This document shows positions 55,012 through 63,649 of a stretch of DNA of 64,000 nucleotides, in pieces. Within the stretch, counting starts at the first letter, position 1; each line of letters starts with the position of its first letter. Source of the stretch: Gordonia rubripertincta (GTDB lineage: Bacteria; Actinomycetota; Actinomycetes; Mycobacteriales; Mycobacteriaceae); the NCBI RefSeq assembly GCF_038024875.1, contig NZ_CP136136.1, positions 4,402,001-4,466,000 of the forward strand. The letters run 5' to 3'. The translations under genes and the position numbers were made by a program. The notes beneath the pieces are model-generated. The model was not told where the DNA came from and searched no databases. It was given only the letters and a program-made list of their open reading frames with translations.

Positions 55012-57879
55012 TCAGTCGCGCGGCTTCTCCCGCAGCTCGTAGGTCTCGATCACGTCGTCCACCTTGATGTCCGAGTAGGTCAGCGTGAGACCACATTCGT
55101 AGCCTTCGCGAACCTCGGTGGCGTCGTCCTTCTCACGCTTGAGCGACGACACGGTGAGGTTCTCGGCGACCACGACGTTGTCACGCAGCAGGCGCGCCTT
55201 GGCGTTGCGGCGCATGATGCCCGACTGGACGAGACAGCCGGCGATGTTGCCGACCTTCGACGACTTGAAGATGGCGCGGATCTCGGCGCGGCCGAGCTCC
55301 ACCTCTTCGTAGACCGGCTTGAGCATGCCCTTGAGCGCGCTCTCGATCTCGTCGATGGCCTGATAGATCACCGAGTAGTACCGGATGTCGACGCCCTCGC
55401 GGTTGGCCAGCTCGGTGGCCTTGCCCTCCGCGCGGACGTTGAAGCCGATGATGATCGCATCCGAGGCCGCCGCCAGGTTGACGTTGGTCTCGGTGACGCC
55501 ACCGACACCGCGGTCGATGATGCGCAGCGACACCTCGTCGCCCATCTCGATGCCGAGCAGAGCCTCTTCGAGGGCCTCGACCGTACCCGAGTTGTCACCC
55601 TTGAGGATGAGGTTGAGCTGGCTGGTCTCCTTGAGAGCCGAATCCAGGTCTTCCAGGCTGATCCGCTTGCGGCTGCGGGCGGCCAGCGCGTTGCGCTTGC
55701 GCGCATTGCGGCGGTCGGCGATCTGCCGGGCGATGCGGTCCTCCTCGACCACGAGCAGGTTGTCGCCTGCACCGGGGACCGAGGTGAAACCGATGACCTG
55801 GACCGGACGCGACGGCAGCGCCTCGGGGACGTCCTCGCCGTGCTCGTCGACCATGCGACGGACACGACCGTAGGCGTCACCGGCGACGATCGAGTCGCCG
55901 ACGCGGAGCGTGCCGCGCTGGACCAGCACGGTCGCCACCGGGCCGCGGCCGCGGTCGAGGTGCGCCTCGATGGCGACACCCTGGGCGTCCATGTCCGGGT
56001 TGGCACGCAGGTCGAGCGACGCGTCCGCGGTGAGCAGCACGGCCTCGAGCAGCGCGTCGATGTTCTCGCCCTGCTTGGCCGAGATGTCGACGAACATGGC
56101 GTCGCCGCCGTATTCCTCGGGGATCAGGCCGTACTCGGTCAGCTGTCCGCGGATCTTCTGCGGATCGGCGCCTTCCTTGTCGATCTTGTTCACCGCGACC
56201 ACGATCGGCACGTCGGCCGCCTGGGCATGGTTGACCGCCTCCACCGTCTGCGGCATGACGCCGTCGTCGGCCGCGACCACGAGGATCGCGATGTCGGTCG
56301 CCTTGGCGCCGCGGGCACGCATGGCGGTGAACGCCTCGTGACCCGGGGTGTCGATGAAGGTGATCAGGCGATCCTCACCGTTGAGGTGGGTGTTCACCTG
56401 GTAGGCACCGATGTGCTGCGTGATGCCGCCGGCCTCGCCCTCGCGGACGTTGGCCTTACGGATCGTGTCGAGCAATCGGGTCTTACCGTGATCGACGTGG
56501 CCCATGACGGTGACCACCGGCGGACGCTGTTCGAGGTCTTCCTCGCCGCCCTCGTCCTCGCCGTAGGTGAGGTCGAAGCTGTCGAGCAGCTCGCGGTCCT
56601 CGTCCTCCGGGCTGACGACCTGGACGCGGTAGTTCATCTCCGAGCCGAGCAGCTCGAGCGTCTCGTCGTTGACCGATTCGGTCGCCGTCACCATCTCGCC
56701 GAGGTTGAACAGCGCCTGGACCAGCGATGCCGGGTTGGCGTCGATCTTGTCGGCGAAGTCGGACAGCGAGGCACCACGGGCGAGACGGATGATCTCACCG
56801 TTGCCGCGGGGCAGACGGACGCCGCCGACCGACGGAGCTTGCATGCTCTCGTACTCGGCGCGTTTCGCCCGCTTCGACTTGCGACCCTTGCGGGGCGCGC
56901 CACCGGGACGACCGAACGCACCTGCTGCACCGCCGCGGCCACGACCGCCGCCGCCACCGGGACGACCGCGGAAGCCACCACCGGCAGGTGCGCCGGGAGC
57001 GCCGCCGCCACCGGGTCCGCCGCGGTAACCGCCGCCGCCTCCGCCACGGCCACCACCGGCACCGCCGCGACCACCCGGACGGGCGTCAGGACGAGCCGCA
57101 CGCGAGGGCATCGCGCCGGGGCTGGGACGAGGGGGCATGTTGCCCGGGTTGGGACGAGGTCCGCCCTGGCCGGGAGCGGGACGACCGCCACCGGGACGGG
57201 GTCCACCCTGGCCGGCGGGACCGGGACGACCGCCACCGGGACGGGGACCGCCCTGGCCGGGGCCGCCGGGGCGGGCCGCCGGACGCGGCGCGGGAGCCGG
57301 GGCCGAGGAGTACGGGTTGTTGCCGACACGCGGGGCACGCGGGCCGGGCTTGGGACCGGGGCGAGGACCCGGGGCCTTGGTCGGCGGCGTGGGTGCTGCC
57401 GACGCGGCGGGTGCCTGAGGTGCGGCGGGTGCCGGCGCCTGAGGTGCCGGGGCCGCGGGCTTGGGGGCACCGGGGGTCGGGGTCGGGGCCGTGCTCGGGC
57501 GCTCGGCCGCCGCCGGTGCGGGGGTCTCGACCGGGGCGGGGCCCGGCTTCGGGCCGCCCGGCTTGGGTCCGCTGGTCTGGGGTCCCGGGGCGGGACGCTC
57601 GGCCGGCGCTGCCGGGGCGACACCGGGCTTCGGCGCACCGGACGGCTTGGGTCCGGGCTTGGCCGACTGGCGAGGGCCGGGCGCCGACGACGATCCGCCG
57701 TCCTTGGCTCCCCCGTCCTTGCCGGGGAATGATTCACGCAGTCGACGGGCCACTGGGGCCTCTACCGTCGACGACGCCGATTTGACGAACTCGCCCTGTT
57801 CCTTCAGACGCTCGAGCACCTGCTTGCTCGTGACACCGAGCTCCTTGGCCAGTTCGTGCACGCGGGCTTTGCCTGCCAC
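55012..57879 (-). CDS. infB: Translation initiation factor IF-2
   Basis: A 955-residue GTPase that places initiator tRNA on the ribosome. An N-terminal IF2_N-like motif (KARVHELAKELGVTSKQVLERLKEQGEFVKSASSTVE) precedes a 280-residue Pro/Gly/Ala/Arg low-complexity region with repeats of GGPRPGGGRPGP type. A second IF2_N segment (SLSDFADKIDANPASLVQALFNLGEMVT) follows. The G domain has VTVMGHVDHGKTRLLD, DTPGHEAF and VAVNKIDKEGA, then domains II-IV to the C-terminus LREKPRD. Confidence 0.97.
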   Translation of the reverse strand: MAGKARVHELAKELGVTSKQVLERLKEQGEFVKSASSTVEAPVARRLRESFPGKDGGAKDGGSSSAPGPRQSAKPGPKPSGAPKPGVAPAAPAERPAPGPQTSGPKPGGPKPGPAPVETPAPAAAERPSTAPTPTPGAPKPAAPAPQAPAPAAPQAPAASAAPTPPTKAPGPRPGPKPGPRAPRVGNNPYSSAPAPAPRPAARPGGPGQGGPRPGGGRPGPAGQGGPRPGGGRPAPGQGGPRPNPGNMPPRPSPGAMPSRAARPDARPGGRGGAGGGRGGGGGGYRGGPGGGGAPGAPAGGGFRGRPGGGGGRGRGGAAGAFGRPGGAPRKGRKSKRAKRAEYESMQAPSVGGVRLPRGNGEIIRLARGASLSDFADKIDANPASLVQALFNLGEMVTATESVNDETLELLGSEMNYRVQVVSPEDEDRELLDSFDLTYGEDEGGEEDLEQRPPVVTVMGHVDHGKTRLLDTIRKANVREGEAGGITQHIGAYQVNTHLNGEDRLITFIDTPGHEAFTAMRARGAKATDIAILVVAADDGVMPQTVEAVNHAQAADVPIVVAVNKIDKEGADPQKIRGQLTEYGLIPEEYGGDAMFVDISAKQGENIDALLEAVLLTADASLDLRANPDMDAQGVAIEAHLDRGRGPVATVLVQRGTLRVGDSIVAGDAYGRVRRMVDEHGEDVPEALPSRPVQVIGFTSVPGAGDNLLVVEEDRIARQIADRRNARKRNALAARSRKRISLEDLDSALKETSQLNLILKGDNSGTVEALEEALLGIEMGDEVSLRIIDRGVGGVTETNVNLAAASDAIIIGFNVRAEGKATELANREGVDIRYYSVIYQAIDEIESALKGMLKPVYEEVELGRAEIRAIFKSSKVGNIAGCLVQSGIMRRNAKARLLRDNVVVAENLTVSSLKREKDDATEVREGYECGLTLTYSDIKVDDVIETYELREKPRD

Positions 57880-58010
57880 TGCTCTCCTTTGCTGGAGGCC
57901 AAGCGGCTAACCCGCTACGGCCTCGATTTATGTCCGGTACATGCTCATCGTGGGGACTTCACGGTGTGCTCATGTCTTCTGCAACCTGTTCCGACTCCGA
58001 GGAGCCATCT

Positions 58011-58316
58011 TTAGTGGGTGATCACGCCGAGCTGTTCGGCGAGATCGTCCGGGTCCGCGGTCAGACCGGGGGTCCGGAGTGCCGCGGCGAAGGCCCTGCG
58101 TCGCGTCGCGACGGAGATGCACTCCGCCCTCGCATGCAACCAAGCGCCACGTCCCGGCATGGTCTTCGCGGGATCGGCCACGAGCACTGGGATATCACCA
58201 CGCTGTTGCGTGACGACACGAACCAACTCGGTGGCCTCTGCCCGTTGCCGGCAACCGATACACATCCGTACCGGCCTGTGATTGGTTGACGTGCGGGGGG
58301 CGGATCGCTGAACCAT
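58011..58316 (-). CDS. ylxR: YlxR (DUF448) RNA-binding protein
   Basis: A 101-residue basic protein in the conserved nusA-ylxR-infB order. The family motif is RPVRMCIGCRQRAEATELVRVV, then GRGAWLHARAECISVATRRRAFAAAL. It probably binds RNA or nucleoid DNA; the precise role is not settled. Confidence 0.92.
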   Translation of the reverse strand: MVQRSAPRTSTNHRPVRMCIGCRQRAEATELVRVVTQQRGDIPVLVADPAKTMPGRGAWLHARAECISVATRRRAFAAALRTPGLTADPDDLAEQLGVITH

Positions 58317-58368
58317 CGATCAGTCTAGCGCGACCGGGTGGGTTGCGAACAATCGGCTGTCACTCGTG

Positions 58369-59379
58369 TCACTCGGCGCTCCCCTCGACCGCGGGGGCTG
58401 CGTCGGAGCGGATGTCGATCCGCCAACCGGTCAGCCGGGCGGCCAAACGGGCGTTCTGCCCCTCCTTGCCGATGGCTAGGGAGAGCTGATAATCCGGTAC
58501 CACGACCCGGGCCGCCTTCGCGGCCGCGTCGACCACGGTGACCGATACAACCTTCGCCGGGGACAGCGCATTCCCGACGAACACACCGGGATCGGAGTCG
58601 AAGTCGATGATGTCGATCTTCTCGCCCGCCAGTTCGCTCATGACGTTGCGCACACGCTGGCCCATCGGGCCGATGCAGGCACCCTTGGCGTTGAGTCCGG
58701 CGACACCGGTGTGCACGGCGATCTTGGACCGGTGACCCGCCTCTCGGGCGACCGCGACGATCTCGACCGAACCGTCCTCGATCTCCGGCACCTCGAGCGA
58801 GAACAGCTTGCGGACCAGGTTCGGGTGGGTACGCGACAGCGTGATCTGCGGTCCGCGGGGGCCGCGGCTGACGCCGACCACGTAGCACTTGATGCGGTCG
58901 CCGTGGGTGTAGACCTCGCCGGGCACCTGCTCGGCGGGCGGGATGACGCCCTCGGTGCTGTTGGCGTCGCTGCCGATCTGCACCACGACCATGCCGCGGG
59001 CGTTGGCGCGGGAGTCCTGTTGCACCACGCCGCCGACGATCTCGCCCTCGTGTGCCACGAGGTCGCCGAAGTTCTTCTCGTTCTCCGCGTCGCGGAGGCG
59101 CTGCAGGATGACCTGGCGCGCGGTGGTGGCCGCGATCCGGCCGAAGCCCTCCGGGGTGTCGTCCCACTCGTGGACGACGTCGCCGTTCTGGTCGAGTTCC
59201 TGTGCCATCACGCGGACGGCACCGGACTTGCGGTTGATGTCGACACGCGCATGCGGCGCGAAGCCGTCGGTGTGGCGGTAGGCGGTCAGCAGGGCGGTCT
59301 CGATGGCGGTGATGACCGTCTCGATCGAGATGCCCTTGTCGGCCTCGATCATGCGCAGCGCGCCGATGTCGATGTTCAT
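58369..59379 (-). CDS. nusA: Transcription termination/antitermination factor NusA
   Basis: A 336-residue RNA polymerase-associated factor of the short actinobacterial type. N-terminal domain (MNIDIGALRMIEADKGISIETVITAIETALLTAYRH), S1 domain (GEIVGGVVQQDSRANARGMVVVQIG), KH1 (LFSLEVPEIEDGSVEIVAVAREAGHRSKIAVHT with GACIGPMGQRVRNVMSELAGEKIDIIDF) and KH2 (LSLAIGKEGQNARLAARLTGWRIDI). The leader contains a tandem repeat with the ribosome-binding site after the last unit. Confidence 0.97.
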   Translation of the reverse strand: MNIDIGALRMIEADKGISIETVITAIETALLTAYRHTDGFAPHARVDINRKSGAVRVMAQELDQNGDVVHEWDDTPEGFGRIAATTARQVILQRLRDAENEKNFGDLVAHEGEIVGGVVQQDSRANARGMVVVQIGSDANSTEGVIPPAEQVPGEVYTHGDRIKCYVVGVSRGPRGPQITLSRTHPNLVRKLFSLEVPEIEDGSVEIVAVAREAGHRSKIAVHTGVAGLNAKGACIGPMGQRVRNVMSELAGEKIDIIDFDSDPGVFVGNALSPAKVVSVTVVDAAAKAARVVVPDYQLSLAIGKEGQNARLAARLTGWRIDIRSDAAPAVEGSAE

Positions 59380-59394
59380 GGGGTCTGGCTCCTA

Positions 59395-59461
59395 TTCACT
59401 TGTCGCCGCTCTTCACTTGTCACTGCTGTTCACTTGTTCGGTTCTTCGGTCTTCAGTTGTC
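59395..59461 (-). repeat. 17-bp tandem repeat in the nusA leader
   Basis: Read on the minus strand, GACAAGTGAA(N)AGC recurs with a 17-base period (units starting at 59421 and 59404, a variant GAACAAGTGAA at 59439, and GACAACTGAA at 59461). The first unit contains the rimP stop codon (GAC AAC TGA), so the array looks like duplications of the rimP 3' end. The nusA ribosome-binding site AGGAG follows the last unit. A related GACAACTGAAGA lies before rimP (about 60037-60047). Confidence 0.6.
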
Positions 59462-60022
59462 CAGTTGCGTGCGGTCCCGCGTCCGCCGGCGCCCGATCTC
59501 ATCGGCGTCGAGGCCGCAGAGTTCGAGTTCGGCGATGCTCGGCTGCGAGAAGTCGACCTGCACGACCGCTCGCGTCACGGCCTCGAGCGGGATCGTCTCG
59601 ACCGCGATCCGTCCGCGGTGGTTCATCACGATCTCGACGTTCGTCTCGTCGAGCTTGCCGATGCGACCGGTGAGGGACCGCTCCTCGCCTCCGTCGTGTG
59701 GGGCGACGTCGACGGTGACGCGGCGTCCGGTGTTTCGACGCCAGTGCCGCGGGAGGGTCAGGGGACGGTCGACGCCGGGCGAGGTCACCTCGAGGACGTA
59801 GGGGTCCTCGTCGGCGAGTTCGGGAACCGCGTCGAGGACCTCGGAGATCCGGTTGGACAGGTCGGCGAGGACGTCGAGTTCGCTGCCGCCGTCGCGGTCG
59901 ACGACGATCGTCAGTTCGTCCTGGCCGTCGCGTCGGTTGACGATGACGTCTTCGAGGTCGAAACCTTGCTCTACGACAAGCTTTTCGACGAGTTCACTCA
60001 CCTGCGGCGGGCTGATCGGCAT
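59453..60022 (-). CDS. rimP: Ribosome maturation factor RimP
   Basis: A 30S assembly factor of 189 residues. N-terminal domain VSELVEKLVVEQGFDLEDVIVNRRDGQDELTIVVDRDGG; DLSNRISEVLDAVPELADEDPYVLEVTSPGVDRPLT is the diagnostic block (SPGxDRPL). An SH3-like C-terminal domain follows with a short charged tail. The ATG at 60022 (MPISPPQV) was chosen over 60106. First gene of the rimP-nusA-ylxR-infB-rbfA-nrnA-dinF run. Confidence 0.95.
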   Translation of the reverse strand: MPISPPQVSELVEKLVVEQGFDLEDVIVNRRDGQDELTIVVDRDGGSELDVLADLSNRISEVLDAVPELADEDPYVLEVTSPGVDRPLTLPRHWRRNTGRRVTVDVAPHDGGEERSLTGRIGKLDETNVEIVMNHRGRIAVETIPLEAVTRAVVQVDFSQPSIAELELCGLDADEIGRRRTRDRTQLDN

Positions 60023-60138
60023 GCCACTCCCCTCGTCTTCAGTTGTCGGGCCGTGCAAGGTCTCGCACGAAGTTGCTCCGACACATCCTAGTGGATCCCG
60101 AGGCATGCCCCGACCACCTTCGTTTCGCGGCTGGCATC

Positions 60139-60642
60139 ATGTGTCGCGTGACCACATTGGATCGGCGCACCGTGCTGCGCGGAGGACTCGTGGCCGGGGT
60201 CGCGGTGGCCGGCCTGGGCGCCGTCGGCGTGTCGGGCTGCAGCACCGGACCGTCGGAGGAGGCCGTCACCGCCGAGCGGTTGGTACCGCTCGTGCGCAGT
60301 GCCCTCGCCGACGAGAAGAGTGCACGATCACTCGCCGGCGCCGAACCCCGGTATGCCGCCGCACTCGCCGTCGTCGCAGACCAACGCGTCGAGCATGCAC
60401 GGGCGCTGCGTGAGGAGATCATCCGGCTGGATCAGGACGTCGCGGCCACCATCGACGAACCGGCCCCCTCGTCGGCACCCGCACCGGCCGGACCGCCGAC
60501 CCTGGTGGGCGTGCGCGCCGGCCTCGAGCAGTCGGCCGGCGAGGCGCGCGATGTGGCGATCTCGGTGTCCGGGTACCCGGCCGGACTGGCCGGATCGGTC
60601 GCGGCCGCCGTGACCTCGATGAGAGAGGTGCAACTGGCATGA
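60139..60642 (+). CDS. Tat-type lipoprotein, ferritin-like helical domain (Rv2843 position)
   Basis: A 167-residue protein. The signal has a twin-arginine motif (RRTVLRGGLVAGVAVAGLGA) ending in the lipobox VSGC, so it should be a Tat-exported lipoprotein. The mature part is helical and acidic (LVPLVRSALADEKSARSLAG, VVADQRVEHARALREEIIRLDQ) with an E..H pattern seen in ferritin-like domains; a Pro/Ala linker follows. GTG 60148 is an alternative start. Its end overlaps the DUF4439 gene by 4 bp. Function unknown. Confidence 0.8.
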   Translation: MCRVTTLDRRTVLRGGLVAGVAVAGLGAVGVSGCSTGPSEEAVTAERLVPLVRSALADEKSARSLAGAEPRYAAALAVVADQRVEHARALREEIIRLDQDVAATIDEPAPSSAPAPAGPPTLVGVRAGLEQSAGEARDVAISVSGYPAGLAGSVAAAVTSMREVQLA

Positions 60643-61103
60643 CCAGCCCCGTCCCCTCCCCGGTGGCCGACACCGGCGATCCGCTCGCCGTCGCCGCCGA
60701 CGCCGAGAACGCGGCGATCTTCACCTACGGGGTGATCACCGCGTTCGTCGCGGCCGCGCGTCGTCGCATGGTCGGCGATTACGCCGCCGAGCACCGCGCC
60801 CGCCGGGACGAGATCGACCGTGCCATCACCGCCGCCGGCGGCACACCACCGCTGGCCGCAGCCGGTTACACGCTTCCGGTGGAGGTCACCGATCCCGAGA
60901 CCGCCGCTCGGGCGGCACTCGCGGCCGAGGTCGACTGCACCACTGCATACCGGGCGTTGGTCGAGCAGGCCGACGACGAGCCGGGTCGCCGGATCGGCGT
61001 CGACGGCCTGTCGGACTCCGCAGTCCGCGCCGCCACGTGGCGTGCCCTGTTGCAGGAAACCCCGGTCACGGTCGCGTTTCCGGGATCTCCCGTCTCCGGC
61101 TGA
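60639..61103 (+). CDS. DUF4439 ferritin-like protein (Rv2844 position)
   Basis: A 154-residue protein without a signal peptide. The DUF4439 core is VAADAENAAIFTYGVITAFVAAARRRMVGDYAAEHRARRDEIDRAI, a helix pair with Glu and His placed like a ferritin-type metal site, then GYTLPVEVTDPETAARAALAAEVDCTTAYRALVEQ. The ATGA overlap with the upstream lipoprotein implies coupled synthesis and probably a shared complex. Convergent with proS. Confidence 0.83.
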   Translation: MTSPVPSPVADTGDPLAVAADAENAAIFTYGVITAFVAAARRRMVGDYAAEHRARRDEIDRAITAAGGTPPLAAAGYTLPVEVTDPETAARAALAAEVDCTTAYRALVEQADDEPGRRIGVDGLSDSAVRAATWRALLQETPVTVAFPGSPVSG

Positions 61104-61124
61104 GCCGGACTCGGATCCGCTCGA

Positions 61125-62867
61125 TCAGCCGCGCGCCGCGGCGACGATCGAATCCACCGCTCCGTCGACGGCCACCTCGGCGGCCTCACCGGTGAACCGG
61201 TCACGAATCTCGATGGTGCCGTTGGCGTAACCGCGTCCGACGACCACGACCGTCGGCATGCCGAGGAGTTCGGCGTCCTTGAACTTCACGCCGGGCGAGG
61301 CCTTGCGGTCGTCGAGGAGCACTTCGAGTCCAGCGGCGTCGAGGTCAGCAGCAAGCTGCTCGGCACCGGCGATCGCGGCCTCGTCCTTGTTGGCGATGAC
61401 GAGGTGAACGGCGAACGGCGCCACGGTCTTCGGCCAGCGCAGACCCTTGTCGTCATGCGACTGTTCGGCGATGACCGCCACCAGGCGCGACACACCGACA
61501 CCGTAAGAACCCTGGGTCAACCGGACCGGCTTGCCGTTCTCGCCGAGCACGTCGACCTCGAAGGCGTCGGTGTACTTCTGGCCGAGCTGGAAGATGTGGC
61601 CGATCTCGATGCCCTTGGCGCTCACCAGCTTTCCCGCACCGTCCGGCGACGGGTCGCCGTCGCGGACCTCGGCGGCCTCGATCGCGCCGTCGGGCGTGAA
61701 GTCCCGGCCGGCGACCAGCCCGAACGTGTGGCGGCCGGGTTCGTCGGCTCCGGTGATCCACGAGGTCCCGTCGACCACGCGGGGGTCGACGAGGTAGCGG
61801 ACACCGTTGGCCTGCAATGCCTTCGGACCGATGTACCCCTTGACCAGGAACGGGTTGGCGGCGAAGTCCGCGTCGGTGAGCAGTTCGACCTCGGCCGGCG
61901 AGACGGAGGCCTCGAGACGCTTCATGTCCACCTCGCGGTCGCCGGGGACACCGACGCCGACGAACTCGGGATCCTTGCCCGGCGCAAGGAGTTTCACCAT
62001 CACGTTCTTGAGGGTGTCGGCGGCGGTGTACTCGCCGTCGAGGTTCGCATTCGCCCACTCGACCAGGCTCGCGATGGTCTCGGTGCCCGGGGTGTCGTGC
62101 ACGACCGCCTCGGGCAGGCCGTCGACCGGCTTCGGGTCGGGCGCATGCGTCACGACCGCCTCGACGTTGGCCGCGTAACCCGACTCCAGGCATCGCACGA
62201 AGGTGTCCTCGCCGACCTCGGACTCGGCCAGGAACTCCTCGGAGGCGCTGCCACCCATCGCGCCGGAGGTGGCGGAGACGATGACGTACTTGATCTGGAG
62301 GCGTTCGAAGATCTTCTGGTACGCCTCGCGATGCGCGTTGTAGGCCTTCTTCAGGCCGTCGTCGTCGAGGTCGAAGGAGTAGGCGTCCTTCATCACGAAT
62401 TCGCGGCCGCGGAGGATGCCCGCGCGCGGCCGTTCCTCGTCGCGGTACTTGGTCTGGATCTGGTACAGGATGACCGGCATGTCCTTGTAGGACGAGTACT
62501 CGCCCTTGACCAAGGTCGCGAAGAGTTCTTCGTGCGTGGGTCCGAGGAGCATGTCGGCGCCCTTGCGGTCCTTGAGGCGGAACAGGGCGTCGCCGTACTC
62601 GGTCCAGCGGTTGGTGGCCTCGTAGGGTTCGCGCGGCAGCAGCGCCGGCAGCAGGATCTCCTGGCCGCCGATCGCGTTCATCTCCTCGCGCACCACGTTC
62701 TCGATGGCCTTGAGCACTCGCAGACCCAGCGGGAGCCAGGAGTAGACGCCGGGCGCGACGCGGCGGACGTAGCCCGCTCTCACCAGCAGCTTGTGGCTGG
62801 GCACCTCGGCATCGGCCGGGTCGTCGCGCAGGGTCCGCAGGAACAGGGTCGACATGCGTGTGATCAC
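61125..62867 (-). CDS. proS: Prolyl-tRNA synthetase (ProS type with editing domain)
   Basis: A 580-residue class II synthetase. Motif 1 lies near PSHKLLVRAGYVRRVAPGVYSWLPLGLRV, motif 2 is QTKYRDEERPRAGILRGREFVMKDAYSF, the YbaK-like editing insert spans about residues 230-380 (PFLVKGYIGPKAL), and motif 3 is GSYGVGVSRLVAVIAEQ; the anticodon-binding domain ends the protein. The start MITRMSTLFLRTLRDDPADAEVPSHKLL (GTG 62867) matches actinobacterial homologues. Confidence 0.97.
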   Translation of the reverse strand: MITRMSTLFLRTLRDDPADAEVPSHKLLVRAGYVRRVAPGVYSWLPLGLRVLKAIENVVREEMNAIGGQEILLPALLPREPYEATNRWTEYGDALFRLKDRKGADMLLGPTHEELFATLVKGEYSSYKDMPVILYQIQTKYRDEERPRAGILRGREFVMKDAYSFDLDDDGLKKAYNAHREAYQKIFERLQIKYVIVSATSGAMGGSASEEFLAESEVGEDTFVRCLESGYAANVEAVVTHAPDPKPVDGLPEAVVHDTPGTETIASLVEWANANLDGEYTAADTLKNVMVKLLAPGKDPEFVGVGVPGDREVDMKRLEASVSPAEVELLTDADFAANPFLVKGYIGPKALQANGVRYLVDPRVVDGTSWITGADEPGRHTFGLVAGRDFTPDGAIEAAEVRDGDPSPDGAGKLVSAKGIEIGHIFQLGQKYTDAFEVDVLGENGKPVRLTQGSYGVGVSRLVAVIAEQSHDDKGLRWPKTVAPFAVHLVIANKDEAAIAGAEQLAADLDAAGLEVLLDDRKASPGVKFKDAELLGMPTVVVVGRGYANGTIEIRDRFTGEAAEVAVDGAVDSIVAAARG

Positions 62868-62895
62868 GACAAACCAGCTTAGTTATGGTGTTCCG

Positions 62896-63636
62896 GTGCT
62901 CGTCATCCTCCCTCCCTCCGAGACCAAATCCGACGGTGGGCACGGGGCTCCCCTCGATCTCGACACCCTGTCGTTCGCCGAGCTGAACCCGGTCCGCAAA
63001 CGGATCGGTGAGGCCATCGTCGACCTCGCCGGCGACCTCGACGCGAGTCGCAAGGCACTCGGCCTGGGAGCCACCCAGCTCTCCGAGGTGGATCGCAACG
63101 CCGACCTGTGGCTCTCCCCCACCCGACCGGCCATCGAGCGCTACACCGGCGTCCTCTACGACGCTCTCGACCACGCCTCGCTGACCAAGGCGGGCAAGAC
63201 CAAGGCCGCCGAGCGCCTGGCCATCGGCTCGGCGTTGTTCGGTGTGGTGCGTGCCGCCGACGCGATTCCCGCCTACCGGTTGTCGGGTGGATCGAAACTG
63301 CCCGGCATGCCGACGCTGGCGTCGATCTGGAAGCCGGAGCTGTCGCCCGCGCTGGACGCCGTCGACGACTTCGTCGTGGATCTGCGTTCCGGGGTCTACC
63401 AACAGCTCGGCCCGGTCAAGGGTGCGGTCACCGCGACGGTGATGACCGAGCAGCCCGACGGGTCACGCAAGGTCGTCAGCCACTTCAACAAGCACTACAA
63501 GGGTCTGATGGCGCGCGAGCTGGTCCGCACACGACGTACCGTGCGCGACATCGACGGCCTCGCCGCGGTCCTGTCCGACGCCGGTCAGCGCGTCGAGATC
63601 GCCGCAACCGACCAGATCGTCGTGCTGACGGACTAG
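62896..63636 (+). CDS. yaaA: YaaA family peroxide-stress protein (DUF328)
   Basis: A 246-residue protein starting LVILPPSETKSDGG (GTG 62896), with SPTRPAIERYTGVLYDALDH, IGSALFGVVRAADAIPAYRLSGGSKLPG and the C-terminal SHFNKHYKGLMARELVRTR. In E. coli YaaA lowers free iron and protects DNA during peroxide stress; the same role is inferred. Divergent from proS with a 28-bp gap, so the promoters must overlap. Confidence 0.92.
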   Translation: MLVILPPSETKSDGGHGAPLDLDTLSFAELNPVRKRIGEAIVDLAGDLDASRKALGLGATQLSEVDRNADLWLSPTRPAIERYTGVLYDALDHASLTKAGKTKAAERLAIGSALFGVVRAADAIPAYRLSGGSKLPGMPTLASIWKPELSPALDAVDDFVVDLRSGVYQQLGPVKGAVTATVMTEQPDGSRKVVSHFNKHYKGLMARELVRTRRTVRDIDGLAAVLSDAGQRVEIAATDQIVVLTD

Positions 63637-63649
63637 TGGCGCCGACGGA

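Noticed and set aside
54937..57732. A 931-codon plus-strand frame opposite infB
   Set aside because: Antisense shadow of infB; composition mirrors the IF-2 low-complexity region.
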